This document shows, in pieces, positions 11,681-24,254 of a stretch of 64,000 nt of DNA; positions within the stretch are counted from its first letter, which is position 1, and the number at the start of each line of letters is the position of its first letter. Origin of the DNA: Calamus simplicifolius (lineage: Eukaryota > Streptophyta > Magnoliopsida > Arecales > Arecaceae). The stretch lies in contig UESW01003828.1 of NCBI GenBank assembly GCA_900491605.1, positions 1,337,153 to 1,401,152 on the forward strand, given 5' to 3'. The notes under the pieces were generated by a model, which ran no database searches, had not been told where the DNA came from, and saw only the letters and a list, made by a program, of their open reading frames with translations. The position numbers were made by a program, and so were the translations under genes.

Positions 11681-12571
11681 GCTATTCCAACAACCAAATA
11701 ATAATTACCTTCTTTTATAAAAAACACCTCTATATTTTGAGGTTATAAGCCTTTTGGGTTCCAAGCCAAATCTAACTATATTTAAACCAATTATAATTGA
11801 TAGATGACAAAGGCTTGATTTTTATTTTTATTTTTTTTAAAAAAGTACGATGGCTGAACCTTGACAAATACATCTCTCTTGCTTTAAATCCTCTTCTAAG
11901 AAAGCTAGAAAAAATGCTTAGTTGGCCACAGTTCACCGAAAAATGCATGCATTCCAGCAACCCACCCCAACACCCCCAAAGAATGATTGTTTTTTTTAAA
12001 AAGCATCGTTCCTCGAATGCTTTGTTCATAAAATGTAGACCATCCACACTTCCTCTCAGGCTACACTTGCAGAAGTATGGTCACTATTCATAGAAATCAG
12101 TTTTCTGAATTAGACTATAAATGCTGCAACCAAGTGCAACCTGGGCTGGGCTCTGACTGAACTCTGCCCTGCTCTATTTACACCAGGTGAAAACCAAGTT
12201 CTCTCCAAAGATGCTTGCGGCTTTGGACAGACCAAGCAACATCAAACATTAAAATAAAGAAAATCTTTATTCTGAAACACCATTTTGACTAAAACACTTC
12301 CAAAACCAACAAAATTTTATCTTCACTTGCTGCCTACAAATCCATAATGACCAGAAAATGCACTGCTCACTTGAGAATTTCCAGGGAAAGATATTCTGGA
12401 AAGAGATCAACTGCTATTGCAACGAAAAAGATAGATGCATTACAGAAACATACCAGCCACATAGATTCTAAGTCTCTAGTCCATTCTAAGGAAGCTTTCC
12501 TTGAGACAATAATTGTTCTGCAATGTTAAGAACAATAACCAATCTCCATCATTTAGTACACTGGATTTTCC
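11681..12571. other. Intergenic, includes 3' UTR of the bL27 gene
   Basis: No gene-like frame beyond chance. The part nearest 12571 should be the 3' UTR of the minus-strand ribosomal protein gene. Confidence 0.6.
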
Positions 12572-13165
12572 TTAGCCAGCATTAGCATAGATGGGGTGAA
12601 GAACATGGCCATCCACAGGGTCAACATGCACCCACTTCCGGCCACTCAGTTTGTTGCGTTCAAACCGAACATGGCCTTCTTTCAGGGCATACAGAGTATG
12701 ATCCTTTCCCATCCCAACATAATCTCCAGGATGAAATCTTGTGCCTCGCTGACGAACAATGATATTACCAGGTATCACTGCCTGCAAAGGAAACAGAGAT
12801 TGTAGAAGGGTGAATATGATTGAACAGGCATACCAGAAATAGGGAATATTTTGTGAATAAAGCTACCTCTCCTCCAAACTTCTTCACACCCAGATTTTTG
12901 GGTTTTGAGTCCCGTCCATTTTTTGTGGATCCTGCAGTCTTTTTGGTGGCCCAACGCCTGAAGATCAAGCTCAGTCCTCCGGATGCTTCTGGAACAAGCC
13001 CATGATTCAGCGTCAGAATGATTTGGACCAACAACAAAGGACAGAATAATTGACCTTTCAAAAAGCTTTGGGGTTATTAGTAGTACCACTGGCACCAGCA
13101 TAAACAGGAACGTTTGAAACCAGATCCTTGAGACCCACCCTTCTGCATACTGTAGAGAGGTTCAT
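12572..13165 (-). CDS. Ribosomal protein bL27, mitochondrial type
   Basis: Large-subunit protein of an organellar ribosome; in the family its N-terminal part lies near the peptidyl-transferase centre. Three exons on the minus strand, 13165-13087, 12988-12867 and 12781-12572, with GT-AG introns of 98 and 85 bp, join in frame to 136 residues. The basic N-terminus MNLSTVCRRVGLKDLV looks like a mitochondrial presequence. The bL27 core follows: RRWATKKTAGSTKNGRDS, KNLGVKKFGGE, VIPGNIIVRQRGTRFHPG, VGMGKDHTLYALKEG, and the plant-mitochondrial extension KWVHVDPVDGHVLHPIYANAG. An acceptor-like TTTTGTAG at 13186-13193 suggests that the 5' UTR is itself spliced. A plastid bL27 would have a longer transit peptide and no HVLHPIY end, so mitochondria are preferred. 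Confidence 0.94.
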
Positions 13166-13185
13166 CGTATTCACAAATAAGATAC

Positions 13186-16100
13186 CTACAAAAGAATCGC
13201 CCATGGTTCAGAACTTAGAAGCATGGACTGCAAAGATGCCCACATGATTTGATGGTTAGCAAGAGAAGGCATCTGATACTTGATGCATTGGTATGAATTT
13301 GATTGGTCAAAACCTTCTCTTTTATGAAAGAGAAGAAAAGGTATTTCCTGAAGAGCAATAACAAGAGTTGGTACTAAATATCCCTTCAAACTGAAAAATT
13401 AAATAGAATTCAGCTAGCCAATCTTGCGATAGTTGAGCTGCACAAAGTTTGCTTTTTGGTAGAGTTAAAATGCATTCATAATATTGGGTTTATCAAAGAT
13501 AACTTTTCTTCCAGCAGATAGAGCCTAGTATCTTAGAAAAAGCACCAATATTATTATTTTCATGTACAACATATCACAACAATTATTATTTTCATATATG
13601 TTATATCACAACAATCATTACTAGTTTACCACTTTCCCCGCAACAAGACCCTCACCTGACAACTTTGTTTCCAAAAGTATTAAATTTTGAGGACATTAAA
13701 AAGGGGACAAACCATAGAAGTGCTGACGAAACATATACTGTTTTTCAAATCCTTACAAATATTTCTCAATGCAATGACAGAATTAATCTTCTTTCCTTTT
13801 CTCAGCGTAGGATACATATAAAAAGCAAAAGATATTGCTTTAGATTTATTCCTTTATACATCATCAGTACGGGTGTTATTCTCCGTTGTCATCAAATAAA
13901 AAACCTTCACCTTAAAGGGATCATGCCCCTGCCAAGCATGCATATGATATGACTCCTCTAGACAGGTTTAAGACATTCTTCTATAAATTAATTTCTCCGA
14001 GAACCAGGATGGGAGGAAGGCTGGCTCTAATTAGGGTGAGGGCAGGATCATATCCAGGTCACTTGTGTCCAACACCAAGTGACTTTACCAACTCAATCAG
14101 GTGGCATCCTCATTCCTCTAGAGCATGCTAAAGCAACACAACTTCCTCTAAATCAAATTCAGCAAGTCATTTAGTGAAACAAACAAGCTGTAAAACATTA
14201 CACTCAGCAGCTTATATTTATACATAGCATTTTTTGATTATATAGGAACATTAAACCCAGGTCTGTCAGATCTTTGCCCATTTATTAATAAGATGCAAGC
14301 TGACACTATACATAGGGCCTTGGCCTTTCTGATGTAGTTGCATGACCATCAACAAACTGATTGACTGCAATAAAACTGAGATACATTCCAGTTCCACATG
14401 ACCTGTTTGTAACTCTGATATATCAGGAGTAATTTGCAAAGGAACTTGATTAAAAAATAATCAGATTCAAAGAACAAAAATGGGTGAGCGAAAAAGATTT
14501 AAGCCCAATATAAGCCATTAGAAAGACAGGATAGGATCAGATATTTTTGATCATGGACTATAAGCCATTATGAACTATACATAATTCATGGATTACTGAG
14601 TCATTAACACAGGTAAAATGTTCCTAGGCTATTTTTGAGTAATCACTTCTCAGTCAGTTTCACAACTAAAATTAACAAATTATTTCCTTTGAATAGGTGC
14701 GAGGTCATATAACAGAACCATTTTTAAAAATTCTTTGGCAAATCATAGCATAGTTAATTTGTATCACATTAATCACTTCAAAAGAAAATATTGGACACAT
14801 ACGGAGAGAATAAAAAATATTTGGCATATCAAATGAAAGATGCAGTGGAAATGAACTACAAGAGCGTGCTGACCAACGTGTCAGAGAATGTTACTGATCA
14901 AATCATTCCATAAAGTATGATGCTACATATATTGCGCAACAACGATGTTCTAGACACATACAACAGGCACAAAAACTCTTCTTGATCGAAAGGAAAATGT
15001 AATTAAAAAAAATGTAGATTAATGCAATGAAAGAAAAGAACCTCTGCATGTTTGGTTGAAATTAGAGAACTACAAAGAAATTTATAAAGTGACTAAGATA
15101 TGATTAAAGTTTTTAAGATCCTCTTCTTTTTTCATTATTTCTTTCCACCCTGCATTTAGGAGAACAAAACTTTAGGACACTTAGACCAAAAAAAAAAAAA
15201 ATACCCTCCTCATCCTAACCTTTCTTGTTCTCCTCGAACAATGGATAAGAAGATTCCCCTCTTAAATTTCTGCCTCTCACCTTCTCAAAAACCAACAGAA
15301 CCTAATATATAACAATGATAGAATTGGTAAATTTAGGCATATAAATAACAAGCAAACTAGATTAAGCTTAGATGTTGCATTGAAGAACAAAGTATGATCC
15401 CCCCCCCCCCCCCCTTCTTCAAACATTTCTGGCGTATTATGTAAGGACATATGTCTAGCCATCAAGTGCTTCTCACTTATTATGCCGCAAACTTGGAAGT
15501 ACACCTTCTTCACCTTGATCCTGAAAAGGGTAGATGCCTCACCTCCTCCTCACTTTCATCTACTGTGCACTACTCTATAAAAATTATCACAAAAATTTTG
15601 GTCAACAGAATGTAGCACATCTTAGAGTCCCCCGGTCCGCCCAGAACAAGGCATGTTCATCAGAGGCAGATGCATATATGATAATATCTTACTAGCGCAT
15701 GAGGTGATGAATGACTTAGTTAGAGCACCTATTTGTTGCATTATATGGCCATCAAACTGGGCGTAAGAGCTTTGGAAACTTCCATAAGAGCCAAACTTCA
15801 AACACAATTTTAATTCCAAAAGGCACCTCAAATCCGTTGATGATTTGATAAGTCAATTAAAGGCACTTCAAAGCTATAGCAATTATGATGAGATCCCTGT
15901 GAAGAAATTGAAGAGAGTAATTTTTGAATCTTTGGAGCTTCTGGAAACTAATGTAAAATGATTTTGAAATATGAAGTTTCTTTTTCTAGAAGATTTGAAA
16001 GGTCCTTTTCCATCTACAAGTGGAATGATACATTTTTGTGGAGGTTCTGTTGAAAATTTGGATGTAACAACACACTTAGGAGCCCAATATACATCACCAT

Positions 16101-16850
16101 GGATCTAATGCAGTTGTCAAATTAAGTGAAAATAAATAGTTTAGATTTTGCAAAGTTTCATATAACAAAATGTTCATTCCAAAAGCGGATCACTTCGATG
16201 GCGTAATATCTGATGGCTGAGTATGCGAATGGATTTCCATCAACTGTAGTATTAAGATCTCCCAAAGTTTTATATAGCAGAACAACCATTCCAGAAGAGA
16301 ACTTTTGTTAATGTTTGCTGGGCAAATATATTTGAAGACTTCAGTTACACACACACACATGTACAAATACAAGATAGGCATAAATCCAACCAAAAAAATA
16401 CATTGATTCAAGAATCGGTTACTGGATAGGGGATTGTCCATGTCGAGGGTTGCAATGCAATGCATAGGGGAGAAGGGGTGGATTAGTGCAAGGACACGGT
16501 GATCAACTTGTAGGTCAAGATTAGTGTTAGAGTTAGGGAGTAAGGGTTTGGATAAGGCCAATAACACTGGGAGCAGGAGGGGTCTCATTGATTAGGGTTT
16601 AGGATTTTAGAGGAGGAAGTCCATAGGTCTATAATGAAAAGTGATTGAGAGAGGAAATATTTTGGTGATTTCCGCAAACCAACATCATCGATTCTAAGAG
16701 AAACAAAACAAACACCTAAAATCACATATCTACCATGATTCCATCCAAAAGACCGCAAAACCTCAAGATCCACAGGAACCAATCAGAATGTCAAAAATCA
16801 TCAACAAAAATCATGAAAAATTTGAGAAAAAATCAAAGAACCTGGCGTTC
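13186..16850. other. Probable 5' UTR intron or intergenic, no gene seen
   Basis: AT-rich and without a recognisable family in any frame. It includes a poly(C) run, a short (CA)n at about 16344-16357 and scattered poly(A)/(T) tracts. If the bL27 leader is spliced, much of this is its first intron. Confidence 0.55.
15399..15414. repeat. Poly(C)16 tract
   Basis: Sixteen C in a row, rare in plant DNA of this composition. Length may be unreliable in the assembly. Confidence 0.9.
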
Positions 16851-17040
16851 TGAGAGGAAAACCCAACAAGGTCCTCAGAGAAGATCTCGCCTATCTTGGC
16901 CTGGTCCCTTCCTTTCATGTTGTTGGCACTACCACCACGCTTGTTGTGCTCTCGCGCTCACTGACCTCCGCCTTCTGCTTTCCAAATGCCTGCCAGCTCT
17001 CAAAACCTCATCAAATCCACTTCAGAGGCAATGTTAGGAG
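16851..17040 (-). other. Candidate first exon (minus strand)
   Basis: A GC-richer island in AT-rich surroundings. On the minus strand it reads as a leader followed by ATG at about 16920 and an open 26-codon stretch beginning MKGRDQAKIGEIF. It runs into a donor-like CCAG/GTTCTTTG at about 16851. The frame matches no family I know. It could be a leader exon of the bL27 gene, the start of an unidentified gene, or chance. Confidence 0.25.
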
Positions 17041-17112
17041 TGGACGAATGAAGAAAGAAGCAAAAGCTAAGTTACCCGTGCAATGCACCGGGATGTACAA
17101 TATCCATATAAG

Positions 17113-17424
17113 GGTTTCGTTAACGAGCGCCTCTGGGTACCGCATCCATTTAACTAGCTTTTTACGGAAAAAAATATTTAAATATCATTTAATATTCTAA
17201 TTTTATACCGTAATAAAATTATTAAAAAATAAAAAAAAACTGTAACCTAATATCTTCGCAATTTATATTTTTGATATTTTTTTAAAAATTATTACTGTAT
17301 AAAAATAGAGTATTAAATGCTATTTAAATATCCTTTAAGAATTAATTCATTCCTCTTTCTATAAAAAATTAGTTAAATGGAATTGTTAAATACTCTTTAA
17401 TGGGAGCACTCGTTAATAAAATTC
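17113..17424. mobile_element. Foldback MITE with ~110-130-bp inverted arms
   Basis: The left arm (from GTTTCGTTAACGAGCGC through CCATTTAACTAG, ATTTAAATATCATTTAATATTC, TTATACCGTAATAA to about 17225) is matched in inverted order by the right arm. On the other strand the right arm reads TTAACGAGTGC, CCATTTAACTA, ATTTAAATAGCATTTAATACTC and TTATACAGTAATAA. The loop is about 60 bp of AT-rich DNA. There is no coding capacity. The outermost bases match poorly, so I could not fix exact ends or a target duplication and therefore no superfamily. Confidence 0.75.
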
Positions 17425-20254
17425 TTCATAAAATATATATTTATCTTTAATTACAATTCAAGCTTTTGACTAAAATTCTGATATATAATAAATTAATATT
17501 ATATTATTATAATAAATAATAATATAACTATTATTTATATAATTTAAATACTATATAATTTTATGCATTGATAATATATGATACTTTAATTAAATTTTTT
17601 TAAAAATATTGTTTACATTTTATAAATCTTTTATAAAATAACTCTATCTATTCTTAGAGTTATCATGGGATTAAAAAAGAGATTGAATATTTTTATCAAT
17701 TTTTTTAATATAAGAGATAAGAGTGTTTTAAAAATAATAAATTCAAAAGAAATATGTACCAAATGAGAAATCTTTTAGTTTCACCTCAAATGAACATGCT
17801 CTAACATGATAAAAAGCTAGAAGAGGAAGGAAGAAAAAGGCCTACATTAGAAATTAGCATATCGGAAGAAAATCTTTTCAAAATAATAAAAAGTGAGAGG
17901 AGGTAGGGATAAAAAAAAGGCCTACATTAAAATTAGCACGTGTGAGGAAATTTTTTTCAGATTTATGGGTTACCTTCCCAAGTTTACAAGGAAAACACTT
18001 GGAAGATAAGGATTTTAAGAGCCAAAAGAAATTAATATTATTAATTTTATTTAAAAATAAAAATAATATAAATTTTTAAATTAAAAATATTTTTATAGAA
18101 CAATTTTATTTGTTGATCAATTATTTTACTTTACAAAGTAATATAAATATAATTTTATAAAATAAATATATGATTATATATTATTTTAAAAATAATTGTA
18201 GAATTTTATAAAAATAATTACTCATAACTTTAAATAACTATATAATAGCATGTGCTCAATTAGATATGGTTTTATTTGCATGGGTCAACATATGTTCATT
18301 TATACAAAAAATAATTTAAAAAAACCATGATGGGCCTGTTGGAAATAATAAATTTTAAGCTATCTAAAAATTGTTAGAAAATAAAAAAAATTAAATCAAA
18401 GAGGTTGAGAATTATGCCTGAATCGAGGCATATTAGATACTGCCCCAAGGACTAGTTTTTGTCCTTTCATATAAATTATAAGCGAATTATCACCAAGGTG
18501 CAATGATCGAGCTCAATCTAAACGTTTAGATTGATACCACTCCTCACAACTTACAAATCCATGTGTTGGGATGAACCACATGGCGATGTGATGGATTTAC
18601 CACATGAAGGAAAGATGAATCACGGGTGTAGAGCCATATAATGTCAAAGTCTTCCATCATTTGACCTTATTCTTACTGTAAATGATGATTGATATTACAT
18701 TTCTAGCCCCTTTCATGCACTGATCAACCATCCTCTCCTCAAGACTTTTAAGCACAAACCATTGTATAAGACAACAATAATGCTTCAGGGATACCAACCT
18801 TCCATTTCATGAGTTTCCAGGCCATCCCACTGAATGCTCAATTCTTAGCAAACCAATCCAACTTGTTGTGCTCCTGGATATTCAAATAAGGTTACAACTA
18901 AACCCATGCCATCCTACTCAAGTAGCCTCGTGGCTCTTCTAGCCAATGGACATTTTCACAAACATTTGCCATGCAAGTGTGCACATATCACATGCTACCA
19001 TCTGACTATTTTATTTAGACTTGCCTGAAGGGCTTTCTCATCTCTGTTCTATGTAATAATTCTTTATACCTAAGAGTAGAGATCAGTTCCAAAAGATGGA
19101 CTTAGGTATCGCATTTGGTTTGGCAAAGTGAGGCTTATAAAAGCAGCAATCCTCTCTCCATATCATTGTTAGCGCACTCTTGAATTTAGAACAGGCTGCC
19201 TCAAAAGAGAATACCAAGGATGGGTCCAAGAAACATACACATCAATGCCCTGGCTTCCAATCCAAGTACTTTATGTGGTGCCCGTGTGATATATAAAACC
19301 TCACACCTCATGCCCCTCTACACAGTCTTTCCTCAAAAGACATTCCAGGATTCTCTCAAACTCGAATTTTCTTTATTATGGGGGAATAGTAGGTTCAAAT
19401 TCCACAAAAGACACATAGGGCGTGTGCGCATGTGTTGAATTTAAAGGAGAAAAACTGTCCTTGAAACCCAGCAGCACTCTAAAAGCCTGACATGCATCAG
19501 TGCTGGAAGCCCAGAAAAAAGTGCTTATGAACCTCAATTAGAGAGCTGGACTCCCTCCAACAATCAAATTTATGTATTGAACCAACATGTGGTTATCTAT
19601 GTATATGCTGTAAAAGCATAATGAATGGTTCTTATACTACATTAAATTTTGGTAAGAGATATTAACTGCTCAAAAGATATGACAAAATGCTACTAATGAA
19701 CAGGTGAAAGAGTTTCAAGAAAGAGGCCTTTTTTTTCTTTTCTTTTTTTTTAAAAAAAAAATCTGATAAAACAGTGCCACCACAGATAGTTGTTTGTACA
19801 GAGTAACAAATGAAAAAGAAATGTTGAGAGCAAAGACAACTAAAATGCACAGAAGGAAACTCAGAAGAACCAACCTCAAGATGTATTTCCAACATCTTTC
19901 ACAAGCTCAGAATCCAAAATGTTCAAAATACTTGCAACCTGGTTTCACAAGAAATAAGCATTTTAACTACAAATTAGGAGTAAGATATGGGAAGGAAACA
20001 AGTTTGCATGTCCATGAACTGAATAACTTTTCCTGGTTAATAAAACATGAATTTGTGTTCAATTGGAACCATGAAAAGATGGGAGCCTAAATATCTATTC
20101 AATCATAAAACCCATGGTTCCCTACATCATTTGTTCCTTGGCACGTCCAGTGTTTCCATCTCCCGTGTTTTCCAAGAATTTTTTTTTTAAAAAAAATGTT
20201 TAAATGCAAAATGAGATATTAACCTGATTTTCATAAACCTCAAAACATAACCAA
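17425..20254. other. AT-rich non-coding stretch
   Basis: Low-complexity A+T blocks at 17460-17640 and 18000-18250. A short imperfect duplication at about 17818-17945 repeats the word AAGGCCTACATTA with AATTAGCA after it. No gene or TE terminus was recognised. Long poly(T)/poly(A) junctions at 19730-19760 and 20178-20198 resemble decayed retroposon tails. Confidence 0.55.
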
Positions 20255-20592
20255 TCTCAATAATCAAAGTTTACCAAGAGAAACCCTTAACATCTAATAA
20301 TTGTGAATAAACCCCCCTAACGAGTTGCATCTCCACCTGCACTTCTTCCACACATGCTGAATTCTTGTTAGAATTTACAAATTTAACTGTAAACAGGCAG
20401 CATTAATCTACTGTTAATCTCAATCATTAAAGTTTAAACTAGAATTTACCAAGAGAAACCCTTAACATCTAATAATTGTGAATAAACCCCACTAATGAGT
20501 TGCATCTCTACCTGCATTTCATCCACGCATGCTGAATTCTTGTTAGAACTTACAATTTAACTGTAAACAGGCAGCATTAATCTACTGTTAAT
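20255..20592. repeat. Tandem duplication, ~165-175-bp unit
   Basis: Copy 1 (20255-20417) and copy 2 (20418-20592) share long exact blocks such as AACCCTTAACATCTAATAAT, ATGCTGAATTCTTGTTAGAA and ACAGGCAGCATTAATCTACT. Identity is above 90% by eye. Copy 2 carries a small extra segment (TTTAAACTAGAA). It is a recent local duplication with no coding content. Confidence 0.93.
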
Positions 20593-22169
20593 AATTGATG
20601 CAATCAAGTCAGAACACAGAATTAGAAAATGGTAAAAGAATCAAACTAACCCTGTAAGTTTTAAGCTACTCCCTATCATCAAGCTTATTCATAGTATCTC
20701 AGCCCAGTGATTGTTGTAATTCTTGAACTACGTCCTTTTTGCATGCATTTGTCACTTGATACACTTTGGTGCATCTCAAAGCGGATATTAAGTTAGTAAT
20801 GCAGCAACAACTGTCAGAGAATCATACGCACTGACATAAATATGTACAACTCATAATTTATTCTTGATATACCCAGTGGCAATAAAACTTTTAAGGAATT
20901 CATTCTATTGCTGTTTAAAGTTATTTGGTGCCTATTAGGACAAGAATAGGCTCACCTGGTAGAGGCTGATATGATTTCAAGACAGGCTCAGACCTGAGCT
21001 TTAAAATACCTATAACTAAGCCTAGTCTGCGGATATAGCATCTAGTCATGAAGCAGACATTTTAATGAATACAAAGTTAAAAACAATCTTGAATTCAACT
21101 TCACAAGCCATATAGTGGATTATTAAATCCAAAGCAACCATGCATGTTGCTTGGAATCCATCATAGAAAGTCAGAAGGATAAAGTAAAATCAGCTAAAAT
21201 TTTGTACATTGTATTCAAATCTCAGGAAAAAGACCGGACAAAAGGGTTTGCTTCGCTGTTGAGAACCATAAATGGTGAAATTAGAATGGTCCTTTCCCTA
21301 GAAAAAGAAGCTTATCCCATTCCTTTGGCCCTATACATTTCTCTCCTTAAAATAAATTAGCATGCGGCTTTTGTACCCTATCATACTCATGCAAAGCCTG
21401 CCAGAGAACAGAAAATATTCAGCTGATCACTGAGGCCCTTGTCATAAATCGTACATGGGCTTAATTTCTAGAAGTTTAGTTTACCCATGTCTTCCACAAA
21501 CTATAGCATCCAAGAATAACATCCTTGGTTGGGCAAACCTGGAAATCTCATAGTTACCGTGAATCTTTGATGTGAAAACTGCCTATGCAGTTTTTTATAT
21601 TGAATTTTCAATATTTAAGAACTTGTTTGAAACCTAGATACATAATATACAGAGACCAATTTAATATTCAGCTGCAATAAATGAAGTAATGATGTTAGCG
21701 ATGATGATTTACAATTATACAGTGATTTCCAGGGCTTACAGGCATATCGACAAGAACTCGGCGAGATTGTCAGTCAAATCACAATCACCAGTATTCCAAC
21801 AATTCAGCTTAGAATTCCAACAAGTAATAATACAGTGGTCAATTTCCCAATCAGTGCTAGAGCCCTCAATAAAAGCATTTCATTATCCAACCCTCATTCA
21901 ATTTAAACACCACCCAAGAAATTACAAAACTCGCCACTAGAATACAAAGATGGATCCAAACAAGGAACGCGCTTGCCAATACATATATCAAAAGAATTCC
22001 AATTCGAAAGCTTAAAATATAACTTTTCTATTGAAAAAAAGGTATATAATCTTAGAACACAAAACCCTAAATCTAATCCTTCCACGAATGAACCATCATA
22101 TATTTCCAATCTAACGACAATCAGCTCAAAAATTTCTCGGTAAAGATAAAGAAGAGATAATGCAGCGGT
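20593..22169. other. Non-coding, no feature seen
   Basis: No frame with a recognisable family on either strand and no repeat boundaries found. Confidence 0.5.
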
Positions 22170-22400
22170 TAGAAAATTCCAATCAAAACATTAGGGTGAA
22201 TGAAGGGAAGGGAACCACCAACCCAAGGGCGATTGGAATCGGAGAAGAGAAAGTTCGCGGATTGGCGGAAAATCGTGATCAAGAATATCGCAAGAGGTGG
22301 GAGGAAAGGGGCGATCCCGTCAAGCCATGGAATCCGTGAGAGAAAGAAATAGAGAGGGCGCAAGCTTTGAATCCTTCTTTCATTCCTCTCCGCCCCACTC
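22170..22400 (-). other. Leader-like GC-richer exon candidate (minus strand)
   Basis: Composition rises sharply relative to the AT-rich DNA on the left. Read on the minus strand it has CT-rich leader character (CCTCTCTATTTCTTTCTCTC) and an ATG at about 22363 opening a 64-codon frame without family resemblance. It may be the first non-coding exon of a minus-strand gene to the left. It is the other candidate for the bL27 leader, although no strong donor was seen. Confidence 0.3.
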
Positions 22401-22907
22401 AGAACCCCGCTAACTTATTTAGGCAGTGTTTGGATGCCCTATTCCAGCCTGGAATAAGGCCTTATTCCACTCTATTCCTCTAAACACACGCGAAAAACCA
22501 AGTGAACCCCACTGAAATTTTTATTCTTGTTGACCCACTGTATTCCCGTTTTGCTATTCCTAGGACCCCTGAAATAGCTGTATTCTCACTTACCTTATTC
22601 AAAGGGTATCGGTGGAAGAAAAAAATCAAGGATTTGTTCTTGTGAAACCATCTCCCCAACTAGGGTTTGAGGAATATTGATCTCAGCGGCGACCGATCTT
22701 GGCTTCCATAGGCCATCCGGTGTCGGTACGTGACCGATCTCAACGGCGATTGATCTTGACTTTCAGAGGCCATTCGGTGTCGGTACGTGATCGATCTCAG
22801 CGGCGACCGACTTTAGATCATAAAGGACATAGGTACACGTTCGTCCTCAATCCCGCTTTCGTCTCCTTTTGCTCGATCCATTCTTTGGCTAGGATTATTT
22901 CGAGTTG
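22401..22907 (+). promoter_or_regulatory. Promoter/leader-like zone split from its gene by the Tat element
   Basis: A GC-richer stretch containing a perfect 20-bp palindrome at 22450-22469 and an AGGGTTT leader-like word at about 22663. After it comes a 57-bp tandem repeat, ending at the target site of the 10.8-kb gypsy element. It has the look of a plus-strand 5' UTR facing the minus-strand leader at 22170-22400. No coding frame is convincing. The assignment as a promoter is inference. Confidence 0.3.
22679..22819 (+). repeat. 57-bp tandem repeat, about 2.5 copies
   Basis: Copies start at GATCTCA(G/A)CGGCGA at 22679, 22736 and 22793. Each of the first two ends CGGTGTCGGTACGTGA. The third is partial. 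Confidence 0.93.
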
Positions 22908-23762
22908 TGTTGCTGCCAAGCCACTTGTGATGAGCGCTGGGTGTGTTGAGATCTTCGTGGGCCTCCGAGGAGAGGGAAAGGTTGCTTTCTTCCTTCGGGA
23001 ACCTGCAAGAAGTCTCGGGCCGGTGGTTCCAACGGGGACCCTCCGACGCTCAAGTTAGTGGGCTTGTAGAACAGTAATCTCTCGTGGATTTGTTCCCGAG
23101 AGAAGAAGAAGAAGAAGATCCCCTGCCCTAAGCTCGGGGTCTTCTTTTTATACCTATCTCGGGGGGGTTCCTTTTACCTCGTTCCGTTGGAGCCGTCGAA
23201 TCCCTCTGGATCGATCCTGTGAACGGCAGGCAGGTACCTCATTGCGGGGCGAGTGCCGTAAATATCGGCGACCGTTGAGTGTGCTGGCAACTTCCCGCAA
23301 ATTTAGCTGTGATAGGCGGGCCAGCCATGTCGTAGTTGGTGTTTTACATCACTGAGCTTGATACTCGGAGTTGGTTTCATGAATGTAGGGAGCACGTAGC
23401 ACGAACAGAAAGGTAAGTGGAATTGGAGACCAAAGCCAAGGCCAAGCCGAATCTGAGACCGAAGCTGAGGCCAAGCCGTATCCGAGGCCAAAGCTGAGGC
23501 CGGGCCGAATCAGAGGCTCAAGCTGAGTTTAAGCCGAATCCGAGGCTGAAGCTGAGGCCAAGCCGAATCAAGGATGAAGCTGAGGCCAAGCCGAATCCGA
23601 GGCCGAAGCTGAGACTGAGCCGAATCCGAAGCCGAAGCTGAGACTGAGCCGAATCCGAACCTGAAGCTGAAATCGGAGCTACGGCTGAGTCTTAAGCTAG
23701 TGATAATTACCCAAAAAATTGTGTGGTGTTATCGTACCCATGACAGTTGATTAGCCATATCA
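22908..23762 (-). repeat. 3' LTR of the Tat element (855 bp)
   Basis: Bounded by TGTTGCTGCC and GCCATATCA on the plus strand, so TG...CA in both readings. It contains an array of about 29-bp units at about 23440-23690 built on GAGGCCAAGCCGAATCCGAG with GCCGAAGCT. It has fewer units than the other LTR. Confidence 0.93.
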
Positions 23763-23777
23763 GGTGGCCCCTGCCTT
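23763..23777 (-). other. Polypurine tract of the Tat element
   Basis: On the minus strand the sequence AAGGCAGGGGCCACC ends exactly at the TGATATGG start of the 3' LTR. It is only moderately purine-rich. Confidence 0.65.
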
Positions 23778-24103
23778 CGAGATGGGTGAGCGCACACTTA
23801 CCATTGAATGAGGGCGCTTTATCACCCGGTGGCTAATCTTCAGGCACCATGTGCCAAGGGCCCTGCCCTTAAATATGCATCGGACGCTGCGACACCATCA
23901 TCTTGCCCACCTCGACTGTTGGGATCGAGGTGGATCTCTCTCGAGTACGGGGTGAACACATCATTACGGTGAGGTCACCGCTATCTCTTTATTGGCAGTG
24001 GCCTCCGAGTTCAACGCTCTGGGTGGTTGCCGTAGCCGCCCCCAATGGGAAGCGAGCACGTAGTTGGAACGAAATTAGCGGGATGATTTTGAAAAGACAA
24101 GTC

Positions 24104-24110
24104 TATAAAG
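24104..24110 (+). promoter_or_regulatory. TATA box of the antisense gene in the Tat element
   Basis: TATAAAG lies 151 bp upstream of the antisense ATG (24255), in a region that is otherwise not coding on the minus strand. Position and sequence fit a plant core promoter. Function is inferred. Confidence 0.5.
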
Positions 24111-24254
24111 GGTGGTGTTCCTGGCTCCAGATGTCCTTGTTGCTTCTGTTTTCGTCCCTACTCTGATTTCGCCCGTGCCTGTTCATCTTCCATCTTCCCA
24201 AGTCCTTCACCTTTGATTCTTCGTGCTCAAGATCTCCAAGTTAGTTCTGCTACC

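Noticed and set aside
16190..16588. 132-codon minus-strand hydrophobic frame
   Set aside because: No splice context, no family, and composition like the non-coding surroundings.
23440..23690. CRISPR-like or regularly spaced repeat array
   Set aside because: Units are contiguous without spacers, occur inside both LTRs, and the DNA is a plant nuclear genome.
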